NCBI RefSeq assembly: GCF_036350515.1
Contig: NZ_JAZDUE010000015.1
Span: forward strand, 81,417-145,416
Reading direction: 5' to 3'
From: Gordonia prachuapensis
GTDB taxonomy: Bacteria > Actinomycetota > Actinomycetes > Mycobacteriales > Mycobacteriaceae
Length of the DNA: 64,000 bases
The position numbers were made by a program, and so were the translations under genes. The notes below the pieces were generated by a model, which did not search any database, had not been told where the DNA came from, and saw nothing but the letters and a program-made list of their open reading frames with translations. How positions within the stretch are numbered: the stretch's first letter is position 1; each line of letters opens with the position of its first letter. This document shows positions 16,123 through 24,423 of this stretch, in pieces.

Positions 16123-17595
16123 CTACTCGGCCGGTGGCTCCGACGACGGCCGGCGGTAGCGCTGGGTCTCGTCGTCGTCCGGCGGCGGCGTGAAGGACTG
16201 CGTGGACGACTCGTCCGCGGGAGCCGACGCGACGCGGGGGATCTTCTCGGTCGGCTGGTCCCAGGGGCCCGTACCCGCCGCGTGCGAACCACCTGCACCG
16301 GCCGCCGCACCGGCGCCGGCCGCGCCCAATCCGGCGGCACCGGCGCCCGCTGCGCCCGATCCGGTGGCCCCGGTCTCGGTCGGCTTGGCGTGGCGGGGCT
16401 CGTCGAGCCACGCGGTCGCGTCCGGGTCCTCATCCGACGGCGGGGGCGTGTCGTCGTCGCGACGCCGTCCGCGCCACCACAGCAGCAGCCACAGCGCCAG
16501 CAGTGCGACGCCGACGATGCCGAGTATCAGCGGGAGCCAGAAGCTGCCGAGACGCAGCTGGCCGACGTAGTCGTCGGCGCGGGCGGCCTGGGCCGACACG
16601 GTGTCGTCGGACCACTTGAACCGCGCGCTGAGCACGTCCATACGGAAGTCGCGGATCGGTGCCGGGTTGGAATCGCTCTGGTCAGGGGACCGGAAGTACT
16701 GCTGCTGGTCCTCCCTGCCGTCGATGATGGTGCCGGTCTGCGGCTCCACCCACACGTGGCGGGTGGCCGTCGCATAACGGTGCATGGTGACGTCGTCATC
16801 CGGCGCGACACCGCGGCCGGTGATGCCCCACCAGCTCGCCGGCATCGTCAGCATCGTGCCGAGCGAGGCCTGGCCCTGCGCGTTCGGCAGGTTCGACACG
16901 TCGGTCTCGGGCACCTCGCCGGCGAACTCGTAGACGGTCACCCCGTCGATGGTCGACTCCCCGACGAAGTCCACCGTGATGTCCTGGCGGGTGTTGGTGT
17001 CGTAGTAGAGGTAGGAACGCTTCTGGACGTCGAAGCCGAACTTGTACTGGAAGCCCTGGCGATCCGGCAGCTGGACCGAGACGTCGTCGGGGTTGACCCC
17101 TTCCGGAGCGGCCTCGAGCTGCAACGAACTCACGGTGCCGTTCGGCACCGAGGTGCTGCGGTTCACCGACACCCGGTCGATATTGGCGGTCAGGAGCCCG
17201 TCGTTGCACTCGCGCTCGGCGTCGGCGGCCGCCATGGTCGGCTCGACCTCGTTGCCGTCGGCGTCGCGGTAGCGGTCGATCTGGACCGTCTGCGCCGACT
17301 GCAGGGTCGCCTGGCGCCGATCCGACGGTTCGACGATCACCGACCGCCGCTGCTGGCTCAGATGGGCGTCGACCACCTGCGCCCGCCGTTCACCGACCGA
17401 GCACCGGTCGAAGATCCGGGCCGGGTAGCGGTCGCCGGTGGAGCCGTCCTCGGGGACGGTGGTCGCGACCGACGTGATGTCGAGATCGAGCGGCACCACC
17501 CGAAGCTGGGGTACGAGGAACAGCGGTATGGCAATGGCGGCGGCGATACACGCGGCGCCGAGGAACGCCGGCAGCGCCAGCCACAGTCGTCTCAT
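16123..17595 (-). CDS. DUF3068 domain envelope protein (PorA-family-like)
   Basis: A 490-residue membrane protein. One N-terminal transmembrane/signal segment (about 5-30) leads to a large extracytoplasmic domain with the DUF3068 pattern: LDLDITS, repeated RQDITVDFVGES-like strands, ETDVSNLP and ATRHVWVEPQTGTIIDG. A second transmembrane helix follows (FWLPLILGIVGVALLALWLLLWW, about 345-367). The C-terminal cytosolic tail is about 110 residues, low-complexity Ala/Gly then acidic, Pro-rich and Gln-rich. The family is restricted to mycolate-bearing actinobacteria. Some databases label it PorA family porin, but porin function is not established by sequence. Confidence 0.8.
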   Translation of the reverse strand: MRRLWLALPAFLGAACIAAAIAIPLFLVPQLRVVPLDLDITSVATTVPEDGSTGDRYPARIFDRCSVGERRAQVVDAHLSQQRRSVIVEPSDRRQATLQSAQTVQIDRYRDADGNEVEPTMAAADAERECNDGLLTANIDRVSVNRSTSVPNGTVSSLQLEAAPEGVNPDDVSVQLPDRQGFQYKFGFDVQKRSYLYYDTNTRQDITVDFVGESTIDGVTVYEFAGEVPETDVSNLPNAQGQASLGTMLTMPASWWGITGRGVAPDDDVTMHRYATATRHVWVEPQTGTIIDGREDQQQYFRSPDQSDSNPAPIRDFRMDVLSARFKWSDDTVSAQAARADDYVGQLRLGSFWLPLILGIVGVALLALWLLLWWRGRRRDDDTPPPSDEDPDATAWLDEPRHAKPTETGATGSGAAGAGAAGLGAAGAGAAAGAGGSHAAGTGPWDQPTEKIPRVASAPADESSTQSFTPPPDDDETQRYRRPSSEPPAE

Positions 17596-17704
17596 CTCTC
17601 CACTCTCTCCACAGACTCACGATCGAAACGCACAACTCAACGCCCCAACCCTAGCGGCGAGGAGTCCGCACGCGTCGGAGGTCTCTGGACACAGGTGGTC
17701 GGCG

Positions 17705-19105
17705 TCAGCCGGACGCGGCACGGTCGGCTCGCCGGTCCCGCTCCGCCTCCTTCATGATCCCGGCCATGTAGCCGTAGATCTCCTTGTCGGCCATCGCCTT
17801 CCACCGCGGGGCGAGCAGCTTCATGTACTTCTCGACGTAGAGCAGCTGTTTGCCCACCAGCACCAGTTCCCGCGGGAGCCGCGCGTCGTGGGCCTTGGCC
17901 ACCGCCGCCAACTGTCGGCCGAGGTCGGTGTAGGACATCGAGGCGAGGTCGGTGGCGCCCAGCGGCATGGCGACTTTCTTGATGTCCTCGGCACCCTGCG
18001 CCGTCGAACCGGGCTTGTGGACGGCGCCGAGGAGGAAGATGGCGCGTCCTGCCGCCTCGTAGTCGCCGCGCACGATGAGGTCGACGACGAGCTGCCGGAG
18101 GATGCGGCGGGTGCGCTTCGAGAAGCGGCCGACGATGCCGAAGTCGAGCAGTACCAGGGTGCCCTCGGCGTCGACAAGGACGTTGCCGGCGTGCAGGTCG
18201 CCGTGGAACAGACCGCCGTGGAATGCCGATTCGAGCAGCGACAGCAGCAGATTGCGGCACAGTGCGACGCCGTCGTGTCCGGCGGCGCGAACCGCCTCGC
18301 CGTCGTCGATCCGGATCGCGTACACCCGCTCCATCGTCAGCACGCGAGAGGTGGTGTATGCGTCGTACACCTCTGGGACACGCACGCGGTCGCCGAATGG
18401 TCCGGCCCGCAGGCACTCGTACCACTCGCGCATGGTGTCGGCCTCGTTGCGGAAGTCGAGTTCGTCGTCGAGGCCGTCGGCGAAGTCCTCGACGACGTGC
18501 CGGGCGCTGAGCATGCGTCCGTACTCCGAGAACTCCGCGAGCCCGGCGAACCGCTCGAGCAGCGCGATGTCGGGGGCGAGTCGGTCGGTGATGCCCGGCC
18601 GCTGGATCTTGACGACCACTTCTTCGCCGGAATGCAGGGTGGCGGTGTGTACCTGGGCGATGGACGCCGATGCGATCGGCTCGACGTCGAACGTCGCGAA
18701 GACCTCTTCGGGGGTCCGTCCCAGTTCGGCGATGAACAGCGCGCGGATCTCGGCCGGATCGGCCGGCGGTACCCGGTCGAGCAACGACTCGAACTCGGTC
18801 GCCAGGGTCTCGGTGAACACGCCGGGGCTCGAGGCGATCAGCTGGCCGAGCTTCACATACGTCGGCCCGAGGTGTTCGAAGGTGGTGCGGATCTCATGGG
18901 CGACAAGGGCCGCGGTCGGGGTCCTGCCCTGCAGGACGCCTCGCGCCGCGTGGAAGACGAAACGACCGACTCCCGCCGCGGCATGTGCCGTCGCCGCGCT
19001 GAACCGCGTGATCTCGGTCAGCGGCGACACCGTCGGCAGTTGCGCGCGGAGGTCGGTCTGTGTGGCATGGCGGCCGTCGTCAGCGGATCTCTGCGTTGTC
19101 ACCAT
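17705..19105 (-). CDS. ABC1/UbiB-family atypical kinase
   Basis: A 466-residue member of the UbiB/ADCK family. Signature elements are the KxGQ motif in GPTYVKLGQLIASSPGVF, the Ala-rich nucleotide loop IASASIAQVHTATL, the VVKIQRPG lysine, HGDLHAGNVLVDAEG and the DFG-type metal loop LLDFGIVGRFS. Family members are ATPases or kinases linked to isoprenoid lipid (quinone) biosynthesis or its control. No transmembrane hairpin stands out. The ATG at 19105 is chosen since sequence before it belongs to the region upstream. It stands 47 bp after the metal ABC permease gene on the same strand, so it could be read through from that operon. Confidence 0.85.
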   Translation of the reverse strand: MVTTQRSADDGRHATQTDLRAQLPTVSPLTEITRFSAATAHAAAGVGRFVFHAARGVLQGRTPTAALVAHEIRTTFEHLGPTYVKLGQLIASSPGVFTETLATEFESLLDRVPPADPAEIRALFIAELGRTPEEVFATFDVEPIASASIAQVHTATLHSGEEVVVKIQRPGITDRLAPDIALLERFAGLAEFSEYGRMLSARHVVEDFADGLDDELDFRNEADTMREWYECLRAGPFGDRVRVPEVYDAYTTSRVLTMERVYAIRIDDGEAVRAAGHDGVALCRNLLLSLLESAFHGGLFHGDLHAGNVLVDAEGTLVLLDFGIVGRFSKRTRRILRQLVVDLIVRGDYEAAGRAIFLLGAVHKPGSTAQGAEDIKKVAMPLGATDLASMSYTDLGRQLAAVAKAHDARLPRELVLVGKQLLYVEKYMKLLAPRWKAMADKEIYGYMAGIMKEAERDRRADRAASG

Positions 19106-19152
19106 CGGCAAGTGTAACGATCGAGCCGGGTGGATCCCAGGCGACGGGCCGC

Positions 19153-20013
19153 TCAGGCGGCCGCTCCGACAGTCCGGCGGTGGGTGAAACGGCTGGTCAC
19201 GAGCCCGTTGCGCGGTGCGAACAGATAGATCAGGGCAAACATCACACCCTGGGTGACGACCACCATTCCGCCGGGCGAGACGTCGGCGCCGTAGCTGACG
19301 TAGATGCCGACCACCGTGGCCGCGACCGCCAGCGCCGGCGCCAGCACGAGCATGTGGCCGAACCGGTCGGTGAGCAGGTGGGCGGCGGCGCCGGGGATGA
19401 TCAGCATCGCCACCACCAGGATGACGCCGACGATCTGCAGCGCGACCACACAGGTCAGCGCCAGTAGTCCGAGCAGCAGGGCGCCGAGCCATCGTCGGGA
19501 GAGCCCGATCGCGTGCGCGTGCACCGGATCGAACGCGAACAGCGTCAGGTCGCGGCGTTTGACCACCAGGACCGCGGCGACGACGGCGGCCAGGACGATC
19601 AGCTGCCACAGCGCCGAGCCGCTCACCCCGAGCACGTTGCCGAACAGGATGTGGCCGAGATCGGTCTGACTCGGCGTCGCCGACACCAGCACCAGGCCGA
19701 GGGCGAAGAGGGTGGTGAACACGATGCCGATCGCGGCGTCCTCCTTGACGCGGCTGGTGTCGCGGATGGTCCCGATGAGGGCGACCGCGAGGAAGCCGAA
19801 GATCACCGCTCCGACGGCGAACGGCGCACCGAAGATGTAGGAGAGCACCACGCCGGGCAGGACGGCGTGCGACACCGCGTCGCCCATCAGCGACCAGCCG
19901 ATCAGCACGATCCAGCAGCTGATCAGCGCGCACACCGCGGCCGCGACCGCGCTGGCGAGGAAGGCGTCGCGCATGAACGACAGCGTCCAGGGTTCGACGA
20001 GGAACTCGATCAT
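19153..20013 (-). CDS. Metal (Mn-type) ABC transporter permease
   Basis: A 286-residue polytopic membrane protein of the ABC-3 family (ZnuB/MntB/SitC), with about eight hydrophobic helices. The EPWTLSFMRDAFLASAV start, GDAVSHAVLPG motif and HAIGLSRRWLG segment are typical of this family. It overlaps the ATPase gene by 4 bp and carries the ion released by the lipoprotein. The lipoprotein's ligands favour manganese or iron rather than zinc. Confidence 0.87.
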   Translation of the reverse strand: MIEFLVEPWTLSFMRDAFLASAVAAAVCALISCWIVLIGWSLMGDAVSHAVLPGVVLSYIFGAPFAVGAVIFGFLAVALIGTIRDTSRVKEDAAIGIVFTTLFALGLVLVSATPSQTDLGHILFGNVLGVSGSALWQLIVLAAVVAAVLVVKRRDLTLFAFDPVHAHAIGLSRRWLGALLLGLLALTCVVALQIVGVILVVAMLIIPGAAAHLLTDRFGHMLVLAPALAVAATVVGIYVSYGADVSPGGMVVVTQGVMFALIYLFAPRNGLVTSRFTHRRTVGAAA

Positions 20014-20780
20014 CGATTCACCTCCGCGTCCCGGCCGGTCACGTCGACACCGAACGCCAACGCCAGGTTCTCCGGCCGCAGCGCCTCCTCCGGTGTGTCG
20101 TGGACGAGGACTCGCTGCATCAGGAGGACCGCCTCGCTGGCGAAGGACGGCAGCGTGGACAGGTCGTGAGTGGAGATCAGCACGGTACGACCCGCCGCGG
20201 TCAGTTCGCGCAGGAGGTCGATGATCGTTGCCTCCGAACGTTTGTCGACGCCGGCGAACGGTTCGTCGAGCAGCAGGATCTCCGCTCCCTGCGCGATCCC
20301 GCGCGCGACGAAAGCCCGTTTGCGCTGCCCGCCGGACAGGCGACCGATCTGCCGGTCGGCGAGGTCGGTCAATCCGACCCGTTCGAGGGCGTCGTCGACG
20401 GCGGTCCGGTCGCGGGAGGTGATGCGGCGGAACAGGTTCTGCCGTCCGTAGCGACCCGTCATCGCCACCTCGCGTACCGAGATGGGGAACTCCCAGTCGA
20501 CGTTCTCGGCCTGCGGCACGTAGGACACCAGGCCGCGCGCGCGAGCCTGCGCGATGGTGTGGCCCGCGATCGTCACGCGTCCCGCGGTGGGTCGCGCCAG
20601 CCCCATGATCGACTTGAACAGAGTCGATTTCCCGGAACCGTTCATGCCGATGAGTCCGCAGATCCGGCCGGGGTGCACGGTCATCGAGACGTCGTCGAGT
20701 GCCACCACGGGTCCGTATCGGACGGTCAGACCGGCGATATCCAGGGCGGGAACCGGTTGGGGGACTTCAGGAGTCGGCAA
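20010..20780 (-). CDS. Metal ABC transporter ATP-binding protein
   Basis: A 256-residue ATPase with Walker A GMNGSGKST, Q-loop in VSYVPQAENVDWEFPIS (the VDW-FP element is typical of Mn/Zn/Fe chelate-type importers), signature LSGGQRKRAFVARGIAQGA and Walker B LLLDEPFAGVD. The start must be unusual: no ATG or GTG fits. A TTG at 20780 is preceded by GGAAAGGA with 8-base spacing and gives a normal-length protein beginning PTPEVPQPVPALDIAGL. That start overlaps the end of the lipoprotein gene by 14 bp, implying translational coupling. Confidence 0.87.
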   Translation of the reverse strand: MPTPEVPQPVPALDIAGLTVRYGPVVALDDVSMTVHPGRICGLIGMNGSGKSTLFKSIMGLARPTAGRVTIAGHTIAQARARGLVSYVPQAENVDWEFPISVREVAMTGRYGRQNLFRRITSRDRTAVDDALERVGLTDLADRQIGRLSGGQRKRAFVARGIAQGAEILLLDEPFAGVDKRSEATIIDLLRELTAAGRTVLISTHDLSTLPSFASEAVLLMQRVLVHDTPEEALRPENLALAFGVDVTGRDAEVNR

Positions 20781-21711
20781 GGTCGCCGTCCTTTCCGGTG
20801 AGGCCGTCAACGATTGTGGAGACGTCGTGGCGGAGCAGATCGAGGTAGGTGGGCACCGGTCCGTCGGACTCCGAGAGTGAGTCGACGTAGAGGACGCCGC
20901 CGTAGCGGGCGCCGGTCTCGCGCTGCACCTGCAGCATCGGGTCGTCGTTGACCGTGGATTCGCAGAACACCGCCGGCACGTTGCGGGTGCGGACGAAGTC
21001 GACCGTCCGTCGCATCTGCTGCGGTGTCGCCTCCTGCTCGGAGTTGACCGGCCAGATGTAGTGCTCGGTGAGCCCGGTGTCGCGGGCGAGGTAGCTGAAG
21101 GCGCCCTCGCACGAGACCAGGGCTCGCTCGTTGGCGGGTAGTGCGGCGACCGCGGCGACGAGCCGCCGCCGTTCCGCGTCGAGCTGCTCGCCGTATTCCG
21201 CCGCGTTGCGCCGGTAGTCGTCGGCGTGGTCGGGATCGACGGCGGCGAGCCCGTCGGCGATGTTGTCGGCGTACACCTTCGCCTCGGTCGGCGACATCCA
21301 TGCGTGCGGGTTGGGTGTGTCCGCGTCGTCGGCGGCCGCGCCGGGGACGTCGCTGATTCCCATCGCGTCGACGCCGTCGGACGCGACGATTCGCGGGACG
21401 TCGATGTCGTCGAGGAATCGCTCGAACCAGTCGTCGAGGTGCAGCCCGTTGACCACCACGAGCGACGCGTCCATGGCTTTGTGCAGGTCACCCGGGGTGG
21501 GTTCGTAGCCGTGGATCTCGGCCCCGAATTTTGTCAGCGAGACCACCTCGGCGTGCGGGCCGGCCACGTTGCGACCGATGTCGGCGAGGACCGTGAACGT
21601 GGTCAGCACCTTGGGCTCGCCGGCGTCCGCCTGGGTCGTGCCGCACGCGCCGAGGAGCGCGGCGAGCATCACGACGACGAGGACGAACGCGCCGCGGCGG
21701 GCTGGTGGCAT
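20767..21711 (-). CDS. Metal-binding ABC transporter lipoprotein, Mn/Fe-type
   Basis: A 314-residue substrate-binding lipoprotein of the ZnuA/PsaA cluster. The signal peptide ends in the lipobox LGAC (Cys about 23). Presumed metal ligands are His in KFGAEIHGYEPTPGDLH, His in NPHAWMSP, Glu in LVSCEGAFSYLARDTG and an Asp in the STVNDDPM segment. A Glu at the third position, where zinc binders have His, and the absence of a His-rich loop favour Mn2+ or Fe2+. It is first in the three-gene operon. A TATTCT -10 lies only 6 bp before the ATG, so the mRNA is probably leaderless. Confidence 0.85.
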   Translation of the reverse strand: MPPARRGAFVLVVVMLAALLGACGTTQADAGEPKVLTTFTVLADIGRNVAGPHAEVVSLTKFGAEIHGYEPTPGDLHKAMDASLVVVNGLHLDDWFERFLDDIDVPRIVASDGVDAMGISDVPGAAADDADTPNPHAWMSPTEAKVYADNIADGLAAVDPDHADDYRRNAAEYGEQLDAERRRLVAAVAALPANERALVSCEGAFSYLARDTGLTEHYIWPVNSEQEATPQQMRRTVDFVRTRNVPAVFCESTVNDDPMLQVQRETGARYGGVLYVDSLSESDGPVPTYLDLLRHDVSTIVDGLTGKDGDLADS

Positions 21712-21717
21712 ACCGAC

Positions 21718-21746
21718 AGAATATTTTCGGGTGACCGAACTTGCAA
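21718..21746 (-). promoter_or_regulatory. Promoter of the Mn-type ABC operon (leaderless)
   Basis: On the minus strand TTGCAA (21741-21746) and TATTCT (21718-21723) are separated by 17 bp, and the ATG follows 6 bp after the -10. A 5-4-5 palindrome TTCGGTCACCCGAA fills most of the spacer and could be a regulator site. No Shine-Dalgarno is present, as expected for leaderless mRNA. Confidence 0.6.
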
Positions 21747-21784
21747 GTTAGAGCTGCCTCATAGTCAGGCGCCTACTCAGTCGA

Positions 21785-21811
21785 CATGTCCCCGCCCCGA
21801 GCGCGGGACAT
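21785..21811 (-). terminator. Terminator hairpin at the arsR stop codon
   Basis: ATGTCCC and GGGACAT arms flank a GC-rich middle and overlap the stop of the ArsR gene. This would separate the MFS-arsR unit from the Mn-type ABC operon downstream on the same strand. Confidence 0.6.
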
Positions 21812-22176
21812 CACGAATGACCGGGTTCGCCGGTGACCTGATGATCGGCGTGATTGAGGGCCTCGGTGATGAGGCGGTTGAGGTGGCCGTCCCGGATGCG
21901 GTAGATCACCCGACGACCGTCCTTGCGGGTGTCGACCAGCCCGGTGAATCGCAGCTTGGCCAGATGCTGGCTGACGGCCGTGCGGGAGGCGCCGACGGCG
22001 TCGGTGAGGGCCGTGACATCCGCCTCGCCGTTCGTGAGCAGCCAGAGCATATGGAGACGTGTGGGATCGGCCAGCATGGCGAACGTCGAAGTCGCGGCAC
22101 GTAGCAGGTCGGGTTCCGGGGTGACCGGATGATGGAGGCTGGGCTGATCGTCGCGGGCGGGTGTTCCGTCGGTCAT
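21811..22176 (-). CDS. ArsR/SmtB-family metal-sensing repressor
   Basis: A 121-residue winged-helix regulator: FAMLADPTRLHMLWLL, recognition helix ASRTAVSQHLAKLRFTGLV and wing DTRKDGRRVIYRI. The C-terminal helix carries DGHLNRLITEALNHADH, matching the alpha5 metal site of SmtB/NmtR-type sensors (Asp, His, then His and a further ligand one turn later). There is no CxC ArsR-type thiol site. It therefore probably senses Zn, Ni or Co. It lies 42 bp after the MFS gene on the same strand, so the two look like a pump-regulator unit. A near-perfect palindrome at the MFS promoter is the obvious operator. Confidence 0.85.
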   Translation of the reverse strand: MTDGTPARDDQPSLHHPVTPEPDLLRAATSTFAMLADPTRLHMLWLLTNGEADVTALTDAVGASRTAVSQHLAKLRFTGLVDTRKDGRRVIYRIRDGHLNRLITEALNHADHQVTGEPGHS

Positions 22177-22218
22177 GTGGTCCGATCCTCCCTGGCAGCG
22201 GCCGACCGCACGACGGAG

Positions 22219-23481
22219 TCAGCCGGGTATCGCCTCGTTGCTCATCGTAGGCGAGCCCGCGTGTCCGCGGTCCGAACGAGCAGTCGCACGTACCGGCCGA
22301 CGACAGGCGCTGACCAGTGTGCCCACCACCGCGAGCCCGCCGAGCACCACCGGCGCCGACCATCCGACGGCAACCAGCAATCCGGTGAGCGGATAGGTCA
22401 GGAGGAACGCGCAATGCGATGCGGAGAACTGCGCGGCGAAGACCGAGTCCCGGGTCGACTCATCGGTGTGATCTCGGATGAGGCGCGGTGCGGCGGTGTT
22501 GACGACGCCGGTCCCGGCGCCGAGCGCGAACCACGCCACACACAGCAGGATGAATGGAAGAGATTGTGCGAGAGCGGCGGTCGCCGCCGCCAGCCCGACC
22601 ACGCACACGACCCCGCCGGCAGTGAGCAAGGCACTGGCCGAGTAACGCCGCAGCAGCGCGGGCAACACGACGGCCGCGACGATGGAACCCGCTCCGAAGA
22701 CCGCGAGGGCGACTGCGAGCGCAGCCGCGCTCATCGCGAGTGTCGATCGGACATAGAGCACCGAGCCCACCAGGACCAGCGCGGTAGCGGCGGCCGATAC
22801 CAGGTTGGCGCCCAGAAGTCCTTGAAAGACCGGCCGACTCACCATGATCCGCGTACCGTCGGTCATCCGGTCAACGAACCGGAGGCGGGTGTCTGCCGAC
22901 CTGGCGAGGTTCGTCGACCGTCGATTCGCACGAAGAACGAGGACGCCAGAGGCTGCGAAACCAAGTGCCGTCCCGAGGAACAGCACGGAATGATCGACGA
23001 CGGTGAGGAGGGCCGCGGCGACCAGGGGACTTGCGACCGCCTCGAGGTCGTAGGCGATCCGTGACGCGGAGATCGCCCGGGTGTAGTCGTCCTGTGCAGG
23101 GACGACGCGCGGGATGACGGCCTGGAATGTGGGGGTGAAGGCCGCCGAGGCGGTTTGCATCACGAAGACGAGTAGGTAGATCTGCCATACCTCGCCGACC
23201 CATGGCATCACCATGACTGCTGCACAACGGATTACGTCGGCGCCCACCAGCACCACGACTGTGGGGGCGCGAACGCATGCGGCGTGCATCACCGGCCCCA
23301 TCACGACGTAGGCCACCATCTTGATGGCCAGCGCGATGCCGAGGACCTGTCCGGCCTCACCGCCGGCCAGGTCGTAGGCAACCAGTCCCAGCGCGACCGT
23401 GAGCAAACCGGTTCCCAGCAGCGACACCACCTGTGCGGCGTACAGCCGACGAAAAGTCGCATTGCGGAGGAGTGCGGCCAC
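22219..23481 (-). CDS. MFS transporter, putative metal efflux pump
   Basis: A 420-residue major facilitator protein with about twelve hydrophobic helices. It starts AALLRNATFRRLYAAQVVSLLG and has a DRMTDGTRIM loop between the two six-helix halves. GTG 23481 is chosen because a TACACT -10 lies exactly 6 bp before it, the same leaderless layout as the Mn operon; an in-frame ATG at 23499 is the alternative. The paired ArsR sensor suggests export of a divalent metal, which is inference from context. The sequence itself would also fit a drug or siderophore exporter. Confidence 0.78.
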   Translation of the reverse strand: MAALLRNATFRRLYAAQVVSLLGTGLLTVALGLVAYDLAGGEAGQVLGIALAIKMVAYVVMGPVMHAACVRAPTVVVLVGADVIRCAAVMVMPWVGEVWQIYLLVFVMQTASAAFTPTFQAVIPRVVPAQDDYTRAISASRIAYDLEAVASPLVAAALLTVVDHSVLFLGTALGFAASGVLVLRANRRSTNLARSADTRLRFVDRMTDGTRIMVSRPVFQGLLGANLVSAAATALVLVGSVLYVRSTLAMSAAALAVALAVFGAGSIVAAVVLPALLRRYSASALLTAGGVVCVVGLAAATAALAQSLPFILLCVAWFALGAGTGVVNTAAPRLIRDHTDESTRDSVFAAQFSASHCAFLLTYPLTGLLVAVGWSAPVVLGGLAVVGTLVSACRRPVRATARSDRGHAGSPTMSNEAIPG

Positions 23482-23501
23482 GGAGAGAGTGTATCGCATA
23501 C

Positions 23502-23517
23502 GTGCGCATATGTGCAC
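23502..23517. promoter_or_regulatory. Palindromic operator between divergent MFS and hydrolase genes
   Basis: GTGCGCATATGTGCAC is palindromic except for one pair and is centred on CATATG. It overlaps the -35/spacer region inferred for the MFS promoter. ArsR/SmtB-family sensors bind AT-rich-centred palindromes of this kind, so the ArsR at 21811 is the likely ligand. Confidence 0.6.
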
Positions 23518-23558
23518 ACATTGGATCGTTCGTGCATCCGGAGTTCTACGATGGGCGC

Positions 23559-24353
23559 GTGACCCCAGCGTTCCGGTTCGCCGACGTCCGCGGCGTGCGC
23601 CTCGCCTGGAATCAGACCGGCCGGGGCTCGCCCGTGATCTGGGCACACGGGCTGAGCGCCAGTTCGTACAACCAGGAGTTCTCCGGTCAGTTCGACTGGC
23701 GGGCAGTGAGTTCCACGCACCGATTGATCCGCTACGACGCCCGCGGGCACGGCCGGTCGTCGGGCGGTCGCAACGCCGGTGAGTACACGTGGCCGGAGCT
23801 CGGGCGGGATCTGCTGGGCCTGCTCGACGTCGTCGCGCCGGACGAGCCGGTGGCCGCCATCGGGTCGTCGATGGGTGCGGCGACGCTCATCTACGCGGCC
23901 CTGTCGCGACCGGAGCGGTTCACGCGTCTGGTGCTGGCCACGCCCCCGACGATCTGGGAGACGCGGCGCGCGCTGGTCGCGGTCCGGCTCGCTTCGGCAG
24001 GACTCGTCGAGCGAGAAGGTCTCGCAGCGTTCGCGCGACTCGCCGAGGACGCGCCGGCCTCGCCTGCACTCGCGGACGCGCGCCGCTTCGTCAGCCCGAT
24101 CGCCGTGCGCAGCGCGATCTACCCGGCGGTCCTGCGCGGTTCGGCGGAGTCGGACCTGCCCGGCCTGGAAACGTTGGCTGCGCTCGACCTCCCGACCCTG
24201 GTGCTGAGCTGGACCGGCGACGACAGCCATCCGGTCAGCAGCGGCACCCTCCTCGCCGATGCGTTGCCCGATGCCCGGCTCGAGGTCGCCGACAGTCCAG
24301 GGCGGCTCCACTCGTGGCCACGGAGGGTGGCGGAGTTCCTGGAGGACCTCTGA
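23559..24353 (+). CDS. Alpha/beta-hydrolase
   Basis: A 264-residue alpha/beta-hydrolase. The oxyanion segment is VIWAHGLSASSYNQE, the nucleophile elbow is AIGSSMGAATLIYAAL (Ser about 106), the Asp is near LVLSWTGDDSHPV and the His is in SPGRLHSWP. It resembles the enol-lactonase/haloperoxidase-like branch; the substrate is unknown. GTG 23559 is chosen at TPAFRFADVRGVRLAWN, where the family fold begins. It is divergent from the MFS gene and shares the palindrome region, so it might also respond to the metal sensor. Confidence 0.75.
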   Translation: MTPAFRFADVRGVRLAWNQTGRGSPVIWAHGLSASSYNQEFSGQFDWRAVSSTHRLIRYDARGHGRSSGGRNAGEYTWPELGRDLLGLLDVVAPDEPVAAIGSSMGAATLIYAALSRPERFTRLVLATPPTIWETRRALVAVRLASAGLVEREGLAAFARLAEDAPASPALADARRFVSPIAVRSAIYPAVLRGSAESDLPGLETLAALDLPTLVLSWTGDDSHPVSSGTLLADALPDARLEVADSPGRLHSWPRRVAEFLEDL

Positions 24354-24388
24354 CGTCCTGACCCATTCGGCCGGCACATCGTGCGCGC

Positions 24389-24415
24389 TTGACCTATACC
24401 CCCTAGGGGTATAGA
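24389..24415 (+). promoter_or_regulatory. Copper promoter with CsoR box
   Basis: A perfect 9-3-9 palindrome (CTATACCCC, CTA, GGGGTATAG; 24394-24414) matches the CsoR operator style. It sits between TTGACC (24389-24394) and TATAGA (24410-24415), so bound CsoR would block RNA polymerase. The CopB-type gene starts 9 bp downstream. Confidence 0.85.
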
Positions 24416-24423
24416 ACGGGCTC

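Noticed and set aside
19153..21711. Zinc-specific ZnuABC importer
   Set aside because: The binding protein lacks a His-rich loop and has Glu where zinc binders have the third His, so Mn or Fe is more likely. Not proven.
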